The notes beneath the pieces were generated by a model. The model worked only from the letters and a program-made list of their open reading frames with translations. It had not been told where the DNA came from and made no database searches. From Cornus controversa (Eukaryota > Streptophyta > Magnoliopsida > Cornales > Cornaceae), in assembly GCA_026545225.1 (NCBI GenBank), contig CM048845.1:53730033-53794032 (forward strand): a DNA stretch of 64,000 nucleotides, given 5' to 3'. The translations under genes and the position numbers were made by a program. Every line of letters begins with the position of its first letter. Position 1 is the stretch's first letter. This document shows positions 37,019-49,375 of the stretch, piece after piece.

Positions 37019-37407
37019 TTTGTTCTCCTTATCTCGATTTACGATTTCACATAAAGAAAGTTTGATTTACAGAAACTTGAAGTTTAGTTATTATAGGGCT
37101 TGCTAGGAAAAGTTTCAAACTTGAGGTAGTGGTATTTTTTCTTTCTTATTCATCAATTCTAGGGTTTTGGTGAATTTGGGATTGTATTAGTTGTACTAGC
37201 ATGTATCGGTTAAGAGTGGAAGTTGAGTGAATTGTTCTTTCTCTTTATATTATATAATTATGCATGCTAGGAGTATTTATTATATGATATGTGATGAATT
37301 ATGTAATTATACTTGTAATGTATGCGAAATGAGAGCATGTTTCGCTATATTTTTTTATTGTGTGCATATGTGATCAATATGCATGAACTGAAGTATATAT
37401 ATGGCTA

Positions 37408-38286
37408 TGTAGTAACCCTTGTGTGATGTGGATGGGTGCAAGAAGAGACATTGGGCGAGTTATCACACTGGCAGGCTATAGGGTGCTCAATCCCACATCG
37501 CTTGGGTGTGGAGAACGGGATGTGCTTATATGTAGTGTGTTCTCTCCAAATAGTGTAAGGCCTTTGGGTAAAACCCAAGAATAAAATCGTATGGGCATAG
37601 GCTTAAAGTGGATAATATCATACCATGTGTTAGAGCGGGGTGCTACAAATGTTATAAGAGCCAGAGCCCAGCCGAAAGTGTGCCGACGAGGAGGTCGGGC
37701 CTCTTAGGGGGGTGGATTGTAGTGACCCTTGTGGGTGGGTGTGATGTGGAAGGGTGCAAGAAGAGACACTAGGGTGAGCTACCACACTGGCAGGCTAAAG
37801 GGTGCTCAATCCCACATCGCCTAGGTGTAGAGAAAGGGATGTGCTTATACGTAGTGTGTTATCCCCAAATGGTATAAGGCCTTTTAGGGTAAAACCTAAG
37901 AGCAAAACCATGGGGCTTAAGCCCAAAGCAGACAATATCATACCATCAAGTGGAGTGGGGCATTACAATTGGTATCAGAGCCAGAGCCCAGCCGAAAGTG
38001 TGACGATGAGGACGTTGGGCTTCCTAGGGGGTGGATTGTAATGACCTTTGTGGGTGGGTGTGATGTAGACGGGTGCAAGAAGAGACACTAGGCGAGCTAC
38101 CACACTGGCAGGCTACAAGGTGCTCAATCCCACATTGCCTAGGTGTGGAGAAGAAGATGTGCTTATATGTAGTATGTTCTCTCCAAATGGTATGAGACAT
38201 TTTGGGGTAAAATCCAAGAACAAAATCGTGCGGGCTTAGGCCCAAAGCGGAAAATATCATACCATGTGTTGGAGCGGGGTGTTACA
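37408..38286 (+). mobile_element. Tandem TRIM: LTR-internal-LTR-internal-LTR
   Basis: There are three LTR copies (37408-37647, 37718-37967, 38037-38286) in plus orientation. They are separated by two ~70-bp internal domains, each with an iMet primer site (the second reads TTGGTATCAGAGCC exactly at 37969-37982) and a terminal purine tract (ggggggtggat, aggggggtggat-like). The copies differ from each other by several percent. No clean target duplication is seen (ggcta against actat). Such arrays arise by recombination between LTRs of tandem or unintegrated copies. Confidence 0.9.
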
Positions 38287-39565
38287 ACTATATGGGAATT
38301 GTGTAGATAAAATACATGCTAGAATTATATATAGCAAGAATGTGCATTAAAGGCATGAGAATTATATACTATGTGAGGTATGTGACTTACGAGCATGTAT
38401 ACATGTATATCGGAGTATTGTCCAAGTATGATATACATGAAATTCTGAGGTGACCAACCAGGTATTGAAGTGGTGAGAATATCTACAATGAGATGATCAT
38501 CAGAGATGCTCAATCATACCCTAAGTATAGTGATCATCAAAGTTAGCAAATCACAAGTGTAAGGCTTACATAATGCCATAAATGTATGACCGTCAGAGTT
38601 GCCCAATCATACAAGTGTCATCGGAGTTGACCAACACTTTGGTGTCAACGGAGTTGCACAACACCACATGATCGTTGGAGTTGACCAATCATGTCTATGT
38701 ATCAGAGTATGACCGAATAAGATGTAAATATCTTTATACTTGTGTGTTTTAACTGTTAAGTATGTTATATAGATTAAATGTATACTTGTTGAGTTCCATT
38801 GAGTTGGTTGACATGAGAATTTGGTATATGTCATGTAGTGTAGTGATATTATGGTTAGATATCATATAGGTCAGTGTCAGGTCGGTGCCTAAGTGGGTTC
38901 GGGCATTCTTACTGAGCTCGTTGTTTTGCTCACCCTTTTCTCCCAAACCTTTTTACAGATACAGCACCAATGACGAATGGGATATGAACGTCCAAGTGAA
39001 GTTCCTCATGGCATTTTGGATTCATTTTGGATATCTTATATGTGGTTATCCATGCTGGCTTATGGCATGTTGATTTCATTATAGTTGTAGTCATAGTTGA
39101 ATTCCTAATGTTTTTGGACAATATACATATAATTCATATGGTGACTATGAAGTTGGAAGAGCACCTTATAAAATGCATGATTTGGATTCAATGTATGAAT
39201 GGATTTCATGTTTTTGAATTGAGGATTTATCGTTTGGATTATATGATGATTACTATTTTAATTATGTTTCAAGGTTATATGGATAATTCTAGAGTGCTAG
39301 TGATAAGCGTTGAATGTTATACATTCTCGGGCCTTTACTTATGTATTTTGATCCCATAGCTGCACATATTGTATAGTTTTTACGTGTTTTTATATTTTTG
39401 ATGATTTCAGGTTCAAACTCAGAATTCGGCATATTTCGAGTCCTTTATTAGTTCAAGAATGCATTCATATGTCCAGCCGTACTTTATAGAAAGTCCACAT
39501 CAAGGAATAGTGAATGGCATGTCAAGACCGGAGTCGAAAAGCTAAAGAGTTGAAAACTTGCAGAA

Positions 39566-39640
39566 GAAGAAGACTTTGATGCATCGAAGTACCCACTTTG
39601 ATGCATCGAAGTCCCTATTTCGATGCATCATCCAAACCTA
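39566..39640. repeat. GATGCATC palindromic words in element D LTR
   Basis: The words actttgatgcatcgaagt, then ctttgatgcatcgaagt again, then atttcgatgcatcatcc lie about 270-340 bp into the LTR and some 170 bp upstream of the TATA box. The second LTR (42966-43040) has an extra word (cttcgatgcaccgaagt). Confidence 0.75.
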
Positions 39641-39810
39641 CAGAAGATATTTTTCAACAGATATTTTCTTCACTTGCCACTTGTCCAATTTTGTTTGGAT
39701 AAAGCCTTGAACGGAATTTCTATGATATTTTGAGCCTCAGATCAGTTATACAACTAAAAAATACGTAATAATAAAAGATATCATAATTCTTGTAATAGGG
39801 AGCATGAGCA

Positions 39811-39818
39811 TATAAATA
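39811..39818 (+). promoter_or_regulatory. TATA box of element D LTR
   Basis: TATAAATA in the first LTR; the second LTR has tatatagaat at 43211. It is followed by GA-rich leader-like sequence, consistent with a Pol II start shortly downstream. Confidence 0.5.
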
Positions 39819-40771
39819 ATTCTAGAGAGAGAAAGTGAAGTTCTAGAAAGGGAAAGCTTCAAAGAGGGCTTTGTCAGGCCTTGAAGACCATTTTAAGCAT
39901 GGGACCATCTCTGTCTATGGACTGCTTCCAGCCCACCATGATCAACTAATCCTTCTCTAGGGTTTTGACAACCCTAGTCTTGTAAATATGTTCTAACTTC
40001 AATGAATTGGAGATTTTTATGTATTTTATGTATATGTCTCTTGCCTTGAGCCTTGTATTAATGTAAGTTTACAACTTTTTCATGTTCATGTGTTGTAATT
40101 TATCTTCTTATCTTAGAAATACTTAAATTCCTCACATGCTTCTCAAACACTTGTAAGTTTCACAAGGACTACAAGTGATGACTTGAGACTAGTTTCCATT
40201 ATAACATGCATAGCTAGATTTGCATAGTCCATGCTTAGAGATGGTGATTTAGCTACACTTAGGTAATTCGGTAAGTAGGTAGGTAGGAAAATCACGCTTT
40301 TTGAAGATGGATTATAGTATATTAAGGTGCATGTATTTTATTGGCAACATTGTTGTATGTGGGACTTGTCAACACGTTATTTAGTATATAATTCCATGAA
40401 TTCCTCCAATTTGGTAGAAGTGTGGCATACTACGAGGCTAGTGGTGAAGTCTAACCCTAGTCCTTTACTCTTTTCTCAAAACTTTGTATTTTTAATTATC
40501 TTCTACGCTTTCAAATTAGAGTAAGAAAACAACCAACACTCCGTTGTGATTTAAACAAGAACCAACCCTCAACCTTTAGCGAGTTATACCTACGTAGTCT
40601 CTGAGGGATTGACACCCTCAACTTAGAGCCCTATCCTTCAAGGATTTATTCTATTGTGAATGGTAATTATAAATTACGAGTAGCGAAACTGCACACAAAA
40701 ATTTTTGGCCCCGCGCTGACTACGACTATTTGGCCATGGTCTTAGAGTGTCTCAGTGCTAGCCTTCATTAG

Positions 40772-41011
40772 TTGCAGGTGGAGTTCGCCAAACATCGTCA
40801 GCTGACGAATGATTTCTTGGGTATTATTGGCGAAGGCATGGTTAGTTTGATGCAAGACAACAACCTTGCCTTTCAGCATCGTCGGCAGACTAACGCACGT
40901 CTGGACTCAGTTATTGTGGGCCAATGGCAGATCTAGCAGCTGCTTCGGCAGGCGCTTGGCATGAATGCCTCTACTTTTGTACCACAACCACCGCCACCGC
41001 CTCAGCATTAG
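40772..41011 (+). pseudogene. Element D internal coding remnant of unknown family
   Basis: It is a frame of 80 codons bounded by stops, with one internal TAG. It reads LQVEFAKHRQLTNDFLGIIG, then HRRQTNARLDSVIVGQWQ, and ends in a Pro run before the stop. The pattern resembles a coiled-coil segment with a Pro-rich tail, perhaps from a gag precursor region. It is not assignable to a known domain. Confidence 0.4.
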
Positions 41012-42680
41012 TTTTAGTTATTTTTGTTCTTATTTTTGTTTCGTATTTTGTTTATTTCTATTTCATCTCTATTTTTATGTACTTATAGTCATTGAACGGT
41101 CTATTGCCTTGTTTTGCTCACTTTTGTTGCTTTTTAAGCAATTCTTTTGTATTCCATAAATTCTGGCATTTGTACTCACACATGTTTGAATTAATGGAAT
41201 ATTATCAGCTTGTCCTTGTTTTTACCCTTTATTTTTGTCTTTTCTTTATATTTACTTTCCAGTGAATGTATATTATATTGGTATGTACTTGTATTTGTGC
41301 AGGTTCTGATGCCCCCCTTTGTCCGGCACATACCCGTGTACTCGTGTACCCACTACCCTTCCACGGTTGATGTTTTGACTTTTTGAGACCCATCACCCCA
41401 TCGGTTCCATTGTTCAAACTCTTTTTAGTTCAAACATTAAGGACAATGTTTCATTTAAGTTTGGGGGTACGGTACACTTGCATACACTGGTTGTTTTAAA
41501 AATTTGTGTATATATTGCATTATATTGCATTTTTATTTCATGTTTACCATGATGTCCTTCTATTTGACGATATGATACCCATAACGTCATCAATAAATTA
41601 ATCTTTTAATTAGGAGCTTTAACATCCAAAAATACTCGAACTGTTGAAAATTATGTGTTAGGATTAGAACGGTTTACATTTTTGTTTAGTCTTTGAATAT
41701 TGCACAGTTCTTTCCCTAATTTGTCCTTAACAACACAAACATGCACGCATGCATTCAATTGTGGGGTATACGTCGTTTGGAGAATTTTGAAAATGTGTGT
41801 TTTTATTTGAATTTCTTGAATAACGAATTGCTTTAGAAAAATTAAAAACTAAAAAAAATAGAGAAAAAGAAACAAAAAAATAGAATAAATTGGCAATAAG
41901 CCTTCTCGCTCATTAAACCGGGCCTCTATGCCTCATGAAGCATAGAGTGTTCGCGTTTAAAAGATGTGCAAGGTTGAGCAATAAAGAAACAATTGGTTCA
42001 TTTAAGTTGTAGCCTAGTGAGCTCGATTATTAAGTTCGAGGGGTGTTTCTTCACCCAATGCCCTAAAACTATCCGGTTTAGGAGTCATTGACCCAACACT
42101 GTTACATGGGCTTACTAGAAAGCTTAAAGGACTTAGGCATTGCATGGCCAATTGTGCTTAATGTTTGTAAATATTTTTGCAGTTAGTGTTATGCTTTGGT
42201 GATCCGTTTCGGAAAGTTGTTTCCTTTAACAAAGGATGGTTTCCTTATTCTCCATTAACAACAATAAACCACACATTTAAATATATGTTCACTTTTCAAA
42301 GAGAATTTTAAGGTCTGCACTTGTATGTGTATCGGACTGACCATTATGTGGGGACTGTCGCCTAATTCTAATTTTTGACGGTTATATCTATTGATGTCCA
42401 TATAGCTCCATAATACTTGTTGCACTTGTCATTTTGAGCATAAATTGGGGTATCACTCTTTTCTAGTTGATGACTAAGTAAACCACCATTTTTTCATACT
42501 TTTGTGAGTTTAACAGGCGTGTTAAACCTAATAAGACTTCACTCATCCACTAGACATGTCTAGGGGTTTAAAAGGCTTGTTACATTTGCTAAATGCAACC
42601 GGATTTCCCACGAAAGCGGAATTAGAGTAGTTCCTCTATTTTATTTCATTTTGTATTGCAAAGGGACTAGTAATATCTAA
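41012..42680. other. Non-coding interior of element D
   Basis: AT-rich, with no open frame of note. It holds a polypurine-like aagtttgggggtacgg at 41457-41472 and short A-runs near 41850-41885. Confidence 0.6.
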
Positions 42681-44159
42681 CTTTGGGGGTGTGATAAGCG
42701 TTGAATGTTATACATTCTCGCACATTTACTTATGTATTTTGATCCCATAACTACACATATTGTATAGTTTTTATGTGTTTTTATGTTTTTAATGATTTAA
42801 GGTTCATACTCAGAATTCAACGTAATTTGACTCCTTTATTAGTTCAAGAATGCATTCAAATGTCCTGCCGTACTTTATGAAAAGTCCACATTAAGGAATA
42901 GTAAATGGCATGTCAAGACTAGAGTCGGAAACTAAAGAGTTAAAAACCTACAGAAGAATGAGAGACTGATGCATCGAAGTACCCACTTCGATGCATCACA
43001 GCTTCGATGCACCGAAGTCCCTACTTTGATGCATCGTCCAAACTTGCAGAAGATATTTTTTTGCAGATATTTTCTTCACTTGCCACTTGTCCAATTTTAT
43101 TTGAATAAAGCCTTGAATGGAATTTCTATGATATTTTGAGCCTCAGATCAGTTTTATAGCTAGAAAATATGTAATAATAAAAGATATTACAATTCTTGTA
43201 ATAGGGAGCATATATAGAATTCTAGAGAGACAAAGTGAAGTTCTAGAGAGGGAAAGTTTCAAAGAGGGCTTTGTCAGGCCTTGAAGACCATTTTGAGCAT
43301 GGGACCATCTCTGTCTATGGAGTACTTCCATCCCACCATGATTAACTAATCCTTCTCTAGGGTTTTAACAAACCCTAGTCTTGTAAATATATTCTAACTT
43401 CAATGAATTAAGGATTTTTATGTAGTTTATGTATATTTCTCTTGTCTTGAGCCTTCTATTAATATAAGTTTACAACTTCTTCATGTTCATGTGTTGTAAT
43501 TTATTTTCTTGTCTTAGAAATGCTTAAATTCTTCAGATGCTCCTTAAACACTTGTGAGTTTCATAAGGACTACAAGTGATGGCTGGATACTAGTTTTCAC
43601 TATAACATGCGTAACTAGATTTGCATAGTCCATGACTAGAGATGGTGATTTAGCTACACTTAGGTAATTAGGTAAGTAGGTAGGTAGGGAAATCATGCTT
43701 TTTGAAGATGGATTATAGTATATTAAGGTGTATGTATTTTCTTGGCAACGTCATTGTATGTGGAACTTGTCAATGCGTTATTTAGTACACAATTACATGA
43801 ATTCTCCCAATTTGGTAGAAGTGTGGCATACTACGAGGTTAGTGGTGAAGTCTAACCCTAGTCCTTTACTCTTCTCTCAAAACTTTGTATTTTTAATTAT
43901 CTTCTGTGCTTTCAAATTAGAGTAAGTAAACAACCAATACTCGGTTATGACTTAAACAAGAACCAACCCTCAACCTTTAGCGAGTTATACCTACGTAGTC
44001 TCTGTAGGATCGACACCCTCAACTTAGAGCCTTATCCTTCAATGATTCATTCTATTACGAGTGGTAATTATAAATTGTGAGTAGTACAACCGCACGTAAC
44101 AGCTAGGGTGAGATTTGGACATGAAAATGGACTAAATATTGTTATTTCAGGATCCCAGT

Positions 44160-44440
44160 TGAAGGGCATTTCAAGTGTTTGAAAACCAATTTTCGATTGT
44201 GTGAAATCCTTTGATTGTGCAAAAATCCTTTTTCAATTGATCGAAGACCTTCAATCATGTGAGCTCGTATCAAAACTTTTTGATAGAAATGTGTCAAATG
44301 CTAGAAGAGTTTCGATAGTACTTCGATAGACTATCGATTAATCGAGATATTCGATTGATCAAAAGTCCCACTTTGATTATGCGAAATACCCATTTTGATT
44401 AATCGAAGGGTATATTATGATTAATCAAAACATGCAGTCC
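44160..44440. repeat. Short palindromic words in element C 3' LTR
   Basis: Degenerate copies of ttcgattgtgtgaaat, tttcaattgatcgaag and ttgattatgcgaaat. They are the counterpart of the block at 9195-9415 in the solo LTR. Confidence 0.65.
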
Positions 44441-44741
44441 ACAACTATATGGGATGTGCATGTATGACTACGTGAGGGGCCCATTGAGGTTAGTTGATGT
44501 TGGATTATATATATGTATCTATGTACAAGTGTGTAATAGAGCTTCTTCTGAATTTGAAAGTTAAGATGTTTCATTAGGGCTTAATGGATGGGTTCACCCT
44601 AGGTTTCCTAGAGTCAAAAATAGGGGTGTGATGACTTGGTATTCGAATGGGATATTATAGATACGTTATTGATTCGAGGTGATGACGTGTGACATGATCA
44701 CCCTTCGGTTCCCGAAGTAAAAAATTAGGGCATGACATTAA

Positions 44742-45077
44742 GGTCAGCTTCCGCTGATTCTTACTTATCTGACTTTTGGAGAGACTCTTCCATCACATGA
44801 TAGTATTAAGGATGTGATTGCAACGATTGAGGCTCGTCATATGAGGCATTTAAAGATTTATTTGAGCGATCAGGCGAGGCTTCAGGCCGTTATTGATGAG
44901 TTGAGGGGTCAGGTAAATGCTTTGACTGAGTCATGGAGAGATTATTGTAGGACAGTATAGTTTGTGACTAGCTGCTTCATAGATGTTCAAAGGGCAGATT
45001 CGAGTTCATGAGAGAATGCTTTGGAGAAGTATCGAGATCTGGAGAGGACCATATTGGAGAGGCTTATAGATTTATGA
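44742..45077 (+). pseudogene. Coding remnant of unknown family, antisense to element G
   Basis: The plus-strand frame is open for 72 codons (GQLPLILTYLTFGETLPS, then IEARHMRHLKIYLSDQARLQ and VIDELRGQVNALTES). After a TAG it continues in the same frame with ENALEKYRDLERTILERLID. Heptad-like charge spacing suggests a coiled coil. It lies just beyond the LTR end of element C and downstream of the integrase of element G, on the opposite strand. Some Tat-lineage elements carry an antisense ORF downstream of pol, and this could be such a relic; a gag piece of another element is the alternative. Confidence 0.4.
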
Positions 45078-45640
45078 TCTCTTATGTATTCAACCTGGAT
45101 TACTTATGTAAGATGCATTATCCTTGTTACTTTAAAATGAAAAAGTTTTTGATATGTATATATATTGCTAGTTAAATCAAAAGGATATTGTTTTCCTTTT
45201 TGTCTGCCTTCGTCTTTCAATTTTGAGAACATGAATTTGAACACCGTCTCATTTATCCCTTACTTCCCTTAAATGTCAATCCTTCTAAAGGGTTGAATTT
45301 GCAAGAAAAAGGTAAGGTTCAAAAGAGACAGTGGTTAGGTATCATTTGAGACAAAAAGAATTATGTAGAGTCTTGAAAATCAAAAAGGGTTCTTTTAGCA
45401 AAAGAGATTTCATGGGGAAGAATGTTTTTATTTTGCTGTTGAGACCAAACTTGGGGGAAGGATCCAGGCTGCGTACGTATCTCAAGTTAATCGAGAATCA
45501 GGTTATACGTAGTTCAATACAATTTGATTTTGATTTGACTGGAACTCAATGTATGACGGATTTTTAAAGAAAAGATTGCCCCAGCTAAAAGTTGGGGGAT
45601 ATGTTTTGAAAGAGGGTAAAGAAAGGCCAGAGGTTTTTGG
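45078..45640. other. 3' non-coding part of element G
   Basis: No recognised coding sequence. It shares the motif ggctgcgtacgtatct...ggttatacgtagttc (45468-45514) with the 5' LTR region at 58228-58430, and gccccagct...gggggatat (45579-45602) with the leader repeats at 56340-56690. This suggests it belongs to element G, with the 3' LTR truncated. Confidence 0.5.
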
Positions 45641-46998
45641 CTATGTCCAATTGATCATGCATAGTATCACTTCAACTCCATCTGTGTCAGCATTGATGGG
45701 CTGGGGAAATTCAACTCCATCTATTTCTGTTAAAATGAGTGCACCTCCTATCATGACTTTCCTGACAATGAATGGTCCTTCGTAATTGGGGTCAAACTTT
45801 TCTTTGGCTTCATTTTGGCTTGCTAAGATCTTTTTGAGAACCATATCACATTTTTTGAATTGGCGGGGTGTTACTTTCTTACTGAATGCTCTGGTCATGT
45901 GACGTTGGTAGAACTGACCATAACAAATGGCTTTGAGCCGTTTCTCATCTATTAAGCAGACTTGATCATATAGAGATTGAACTTATTCAACATCTTTGAG
46001 TTGGGCTTCCATAAGAATTCTTATTGAGGGGATTTCCATTTCTGTAAGCAGGACTGTTTCAATCCCATATACCAATGAGTATAGAGTAGCTGCAGTTGAA
46101 GAACGAATCAAAGTTCGATAAGCCACGAGTTCAAATGGGAACATTTTATGCCAATCTTTGTGTGTTTTTATCATTTTTTAAAGCATTTTCATGAGGTTTT
46201 TGTTGGTAACTTCCACAGCTCCATTAATTTGAGGGCGATACACTACTAAAAAGTGGTGGGCTATTTTGAATTGCTTGCAAGTGGCCCAAATTTGGCCATT
46301 CTTGAGATTCTAGGCATTGTTTGAGACTATTGCTTTTGGTACTCCGTACCGATAAATGATATTCTTTTTGATAAAATGATCTATTATTTTATGGGAAATA
46401 TTTCAGAATGAGGTGGCTTCGACCCACTTAGTGAAGTAATCGATCATTACTAAGATGTATCTATGACCATTAGAAGTTGTAGGAGTCATAGGTCCGATGA
46501 CATCCATTCCCCAAGATGAGAAAGGCCAAAGAGAAACCATACAATGGAGCTCGTTAGGGGGAGCGGGGATTTTATCATAAATTTAGCATTTGTGACATCG
46601 GCAAACATACTCATAACAGTCTCTTTCCATTGAAACCAGCCAATAGTATCCTATCCGAAGGATTTTCGAGATAGCAAGTGACCATTCATGTGGGGGCTAT
46701 AAAATCCCTTGTGGATTTCTGTCATGATTTGCTTGGCTTCACCAGTGTTTATACATCTTAAAAGACCTTCCAGTGACTTCTTCTAGAGAGTGTTGCCACT
46801 GATGATATATTACAGAGCCATTCTTCAGATGGTTTTCTTGTTTGCCTAGGTAATTCCTGGTGGATAGGGTTGTTTCTCCAAGAATTGTTTGATGTCATGG
46901 TACCATGGCTGACCAATTGGTTCTTTTTCAACGAATATGCAAGAGGCTTGTAGCTTACTTTGACCTTGGTTGGGGGTATATCTTCATCTTCCAAGATG
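45641..46998 (-). pseudogene. Element G integrase and upstream linker
   Basis: The minus strand reads ILEDEDIPPTKVKVSYKPL (46990), continuing directly from the RNase H part across the inserted LTR. Integrase core remnants follow, then THKDWHKMFPFELVAYRTLI, then SLVYGIETVLLTEMEIPS (46140-46020). The C-terminal domain reads KFDPNYEGPFIVRKVMIGG and EIDGVEFPQPINAD (45780-45690). Several stops and frameshifts interrupt it. Confidence 0.85.
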
Positions 46999-48399
46999 CT
47001 TATTGAAATACTCCCTATATTTTTAAGCATGAGTTGGCCAGTCTCACACATAACATAAAACATAAAGAATACCTACACTTGATAGCATACAAGCATAGAA
47101 TACAAGGACAAAAGAAGAAGAATAATAAATTCTGAAAGGAAATTATAATTGAGATAATAAATAATAACAAAAGCCGAACAATACAACTTGGAAGTCCTAT
47201 AACTCAAAGACCTTGCAGAGACCGTGACTAATTTTGGCCGATTTACATTTTTCTCGTCATAATTGCCATAAACACATATTGAGTGATGTTTAACATGTTT
47301 TGAGCGTGGAGAACATGTTTGGAAAGCGTTTTAAGGGTTTTGATAAGTTTTTGTAAGATTTGGATAAGTTTGACTTTTTGGTCAAACCGGGGCCAGAGAT
47401 GCTGTCTAAGTGGGCCCGGGAATCTGAAAAATTTTGAAAAATAATTATTTTTGGGAATGGCTTAGATGAAATGTTTAGAGAGTAGAGGAAGTGATTTTGT
47501 GGCCGTAGGAGTTTTCAAAATCGAAAACAAAGTCTGGGAAGGTACGTTAAATGGCCTGGGGGACATTTTAGACATTTTAAGCACCAAGATGCCATTTAAA
47601 ACATGCGGCTAAGAGAGAGTCAGCCATTCTCACATCTGTTCATCTCTCTCATCTTCTTCCCTCTTCTCCTCTCTTCCTTCTCTTTAAGTTTCGGAAGCCT
47701 TCAGTTATTATTCGAATTTCGCCGAAGAAGGGAGATACGTAAGGAACGGCTAGGGCTTTAGTTTGAACTGAACAAATGCGGGTTCTGGCAAGATACACAT
47801 CGCTGAAAAATTGGTGAAGTGCTTGGAAGGCCTTCAAACTTGAGGTAGGGGTTCTCATTCTTATTTATTTGTCGATTCTAGGGTTTCGAGTGAAGCTGTG
47901 AGAGATAAAGATGTGTATTGCATGATTTAAAGTGGCAAGAAGGGTGGGATGTGTTGGGTTTCTACTTCTCTTAAATCTCTAATGAACAATAGACATATAT
48001 ATGGTAGTATACATGATATAAGGGGTGAAAGTGTGAGAAATTAGCATGTATGTTTATATGCTAGGTTTTGTGCACGTATGTGAAAATGTGATATATTGGA
48101 CATGTATGTATTATGTGATGCTATGTGGGTTAAATGCATGCTATCTGTTTATAAAAAATGTGTGCATTGGTGAAACATGACTAAAATGTGCTTAGGTGAA
48201 GTTTATGAGCATATGTGAATTTGTATGATAGGTTTTACATGTATAGATAATTTATACGTGTGACTTTGTGGAGGTGAAATGCATGCTAAGTGCTTATATA
48301 ACTAGCTTATGCATTGTGAAGCATGAATTTTAAATGCTTGATCTTTATATGTCTGAAATGCATATATAGGGCCATTGGGAGGAGAACAGGAAAAATGGA

Positions 48400-48690
48400 A
48401 GTATAACCTGGTCATCTGGAGTAGATAAATACTCGGTAATGGTCATGAAACGGTCTAATCACCTTGGAGTACACAATACTCGGTGATGAATTCTGAAATG
48501 GTCTAATCATCTTAGAGTATGTAATACTCAGTGATGTATTCCGAAATTATCTAATCACCTGGGAGTAGGTGGATACTCAGTAAAAATCTTGAAACGGTCT
48601 AATCACCTTAGAGTACGCAGTTATTGGTGACAAATTCCTATATGGTCTAATCACCTTGGAGTAGGTAATACTCCGTGACAAATTCTGAAA
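48400..48690. repeat. ~49-bp tandem repeat in solo LTR F (6 copies)
   Basis: The unit core is ggtctaatcaccttggagta, then a variable spacer with atactcggtgatgaattc. It is the homologue of the array in element A LTRs. Confidence 0.8.
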
Positions 48691-49375
48691 TTGTGTGTGA
48701 AGTGTCCTAAGTCGCATGGTTGGTCAAAATTCATGTTAGGGTATCGGGTTAAGTCCGAGAGCGAGACAAGTGTATGAAATTGCTTTCATTGTTTATTGTG
48801 AAACATAATTCTTGTTTAATCCATTCTTAAATATGGGTTTCTTGTGAACAAACATGATATATGTTAGGTGATACGTGTAATGTAGTGACATATATTCATA
48901 TAGGTCTGTGTCGAGTCGGCATTTAGGTGGGTTGAGGTATCTCTACTGAGCCGCTATGGTGCTCACTCTATTTTTTTTTCTAAACTCTTTTTATAGATAA
49001 GGCGCCGATGATAGATAAGACTTTGAGTGTCCAAGTGGAACTCTAGTAGCATTTTGCTATATTTTAGAGGTTATGTATATTGTGGCTATCCATGCCGGCT
49101 TGTGGCATGAGACTTCATTTTGAGTTGTAGTTATATTTTGGACAAATGTAACGGGGTTGTACGCTTGGACCATAAGTTTCTTGTATATGAACGGATTATG
49201 TTTGTGAAAGAGAATGATTCACATGGATGTATGATTTAATCATAAGTAAGATTTGGAACTTGTAAATGATGTAGGTTTCTTCCATATATGATTTCAATGT
49301 TATATGGATGGATTTTCATGGTAAGAAGGACTTAGAATACCAAAAATGACCATTTGCATAGTTGCAGGATTTTCT

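Larger units (their letters stand above)
39301..44101 (+). mobile_element. Element D: Athila/Tat-like non-autonomous LTR element, TSD GCTAG
   Basis: LTRs lie at 39301-40700 and 42692-44101 (about 1.4 kb, roughly 90% or more identical). They begin TGATAAGCGTTGAATG. The target duplication GCTAG is at 39296-39300 and 44102-44106. The internal region is only about 2 kb, with no gag or pol domain recognised. A degenerate tRNA-Asp-type primer site (tggccccgcgctgac, 40706) and a ctttgggggtg polypurine tract (42681-42691) flank it. A second gtttgggggt lies at 41459. The structure fits a LARD-like derivative of the Athila/Tat group, mobilised by an autonomous relative. Confidence 0.88.
35799..44737 (+). 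repeat. 3' LTR of element C, interrupted by two TRIM loci and element D
   Basis: It begins TGTAGAGACTAGGTCC and ends TTAGGGCATGACA. After removing 36444-37018 (TRIM), 37408-38286 (TRIM tandem) and 39301-44101 (element D), what remains aligns with the solo LTR at 8997-11306, including the share of tandem repeats near 38450-38700 and the palindromic block at 44160-44440. Each insertion point can be read through. Confidence 0.85.

Noticed and set aside
37408..37500. 5S rRNA-like words (GGATGGGTG and TTGGGCGAG) in the TRIM LTR, suggesting a Cassandra-type element
   Set aside because: The two words are in the opposite order from 5S rRNA, one is not kept in the copy at 36444-37018, and the rest of the 5S gene is absent. 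Chance matches are likely.
45331..45785. Two plus-strand open frames of 78 codons
   Set aside because: The second overlaps the integrase C-terminus of element G on the other strand; neither shows protein family features.
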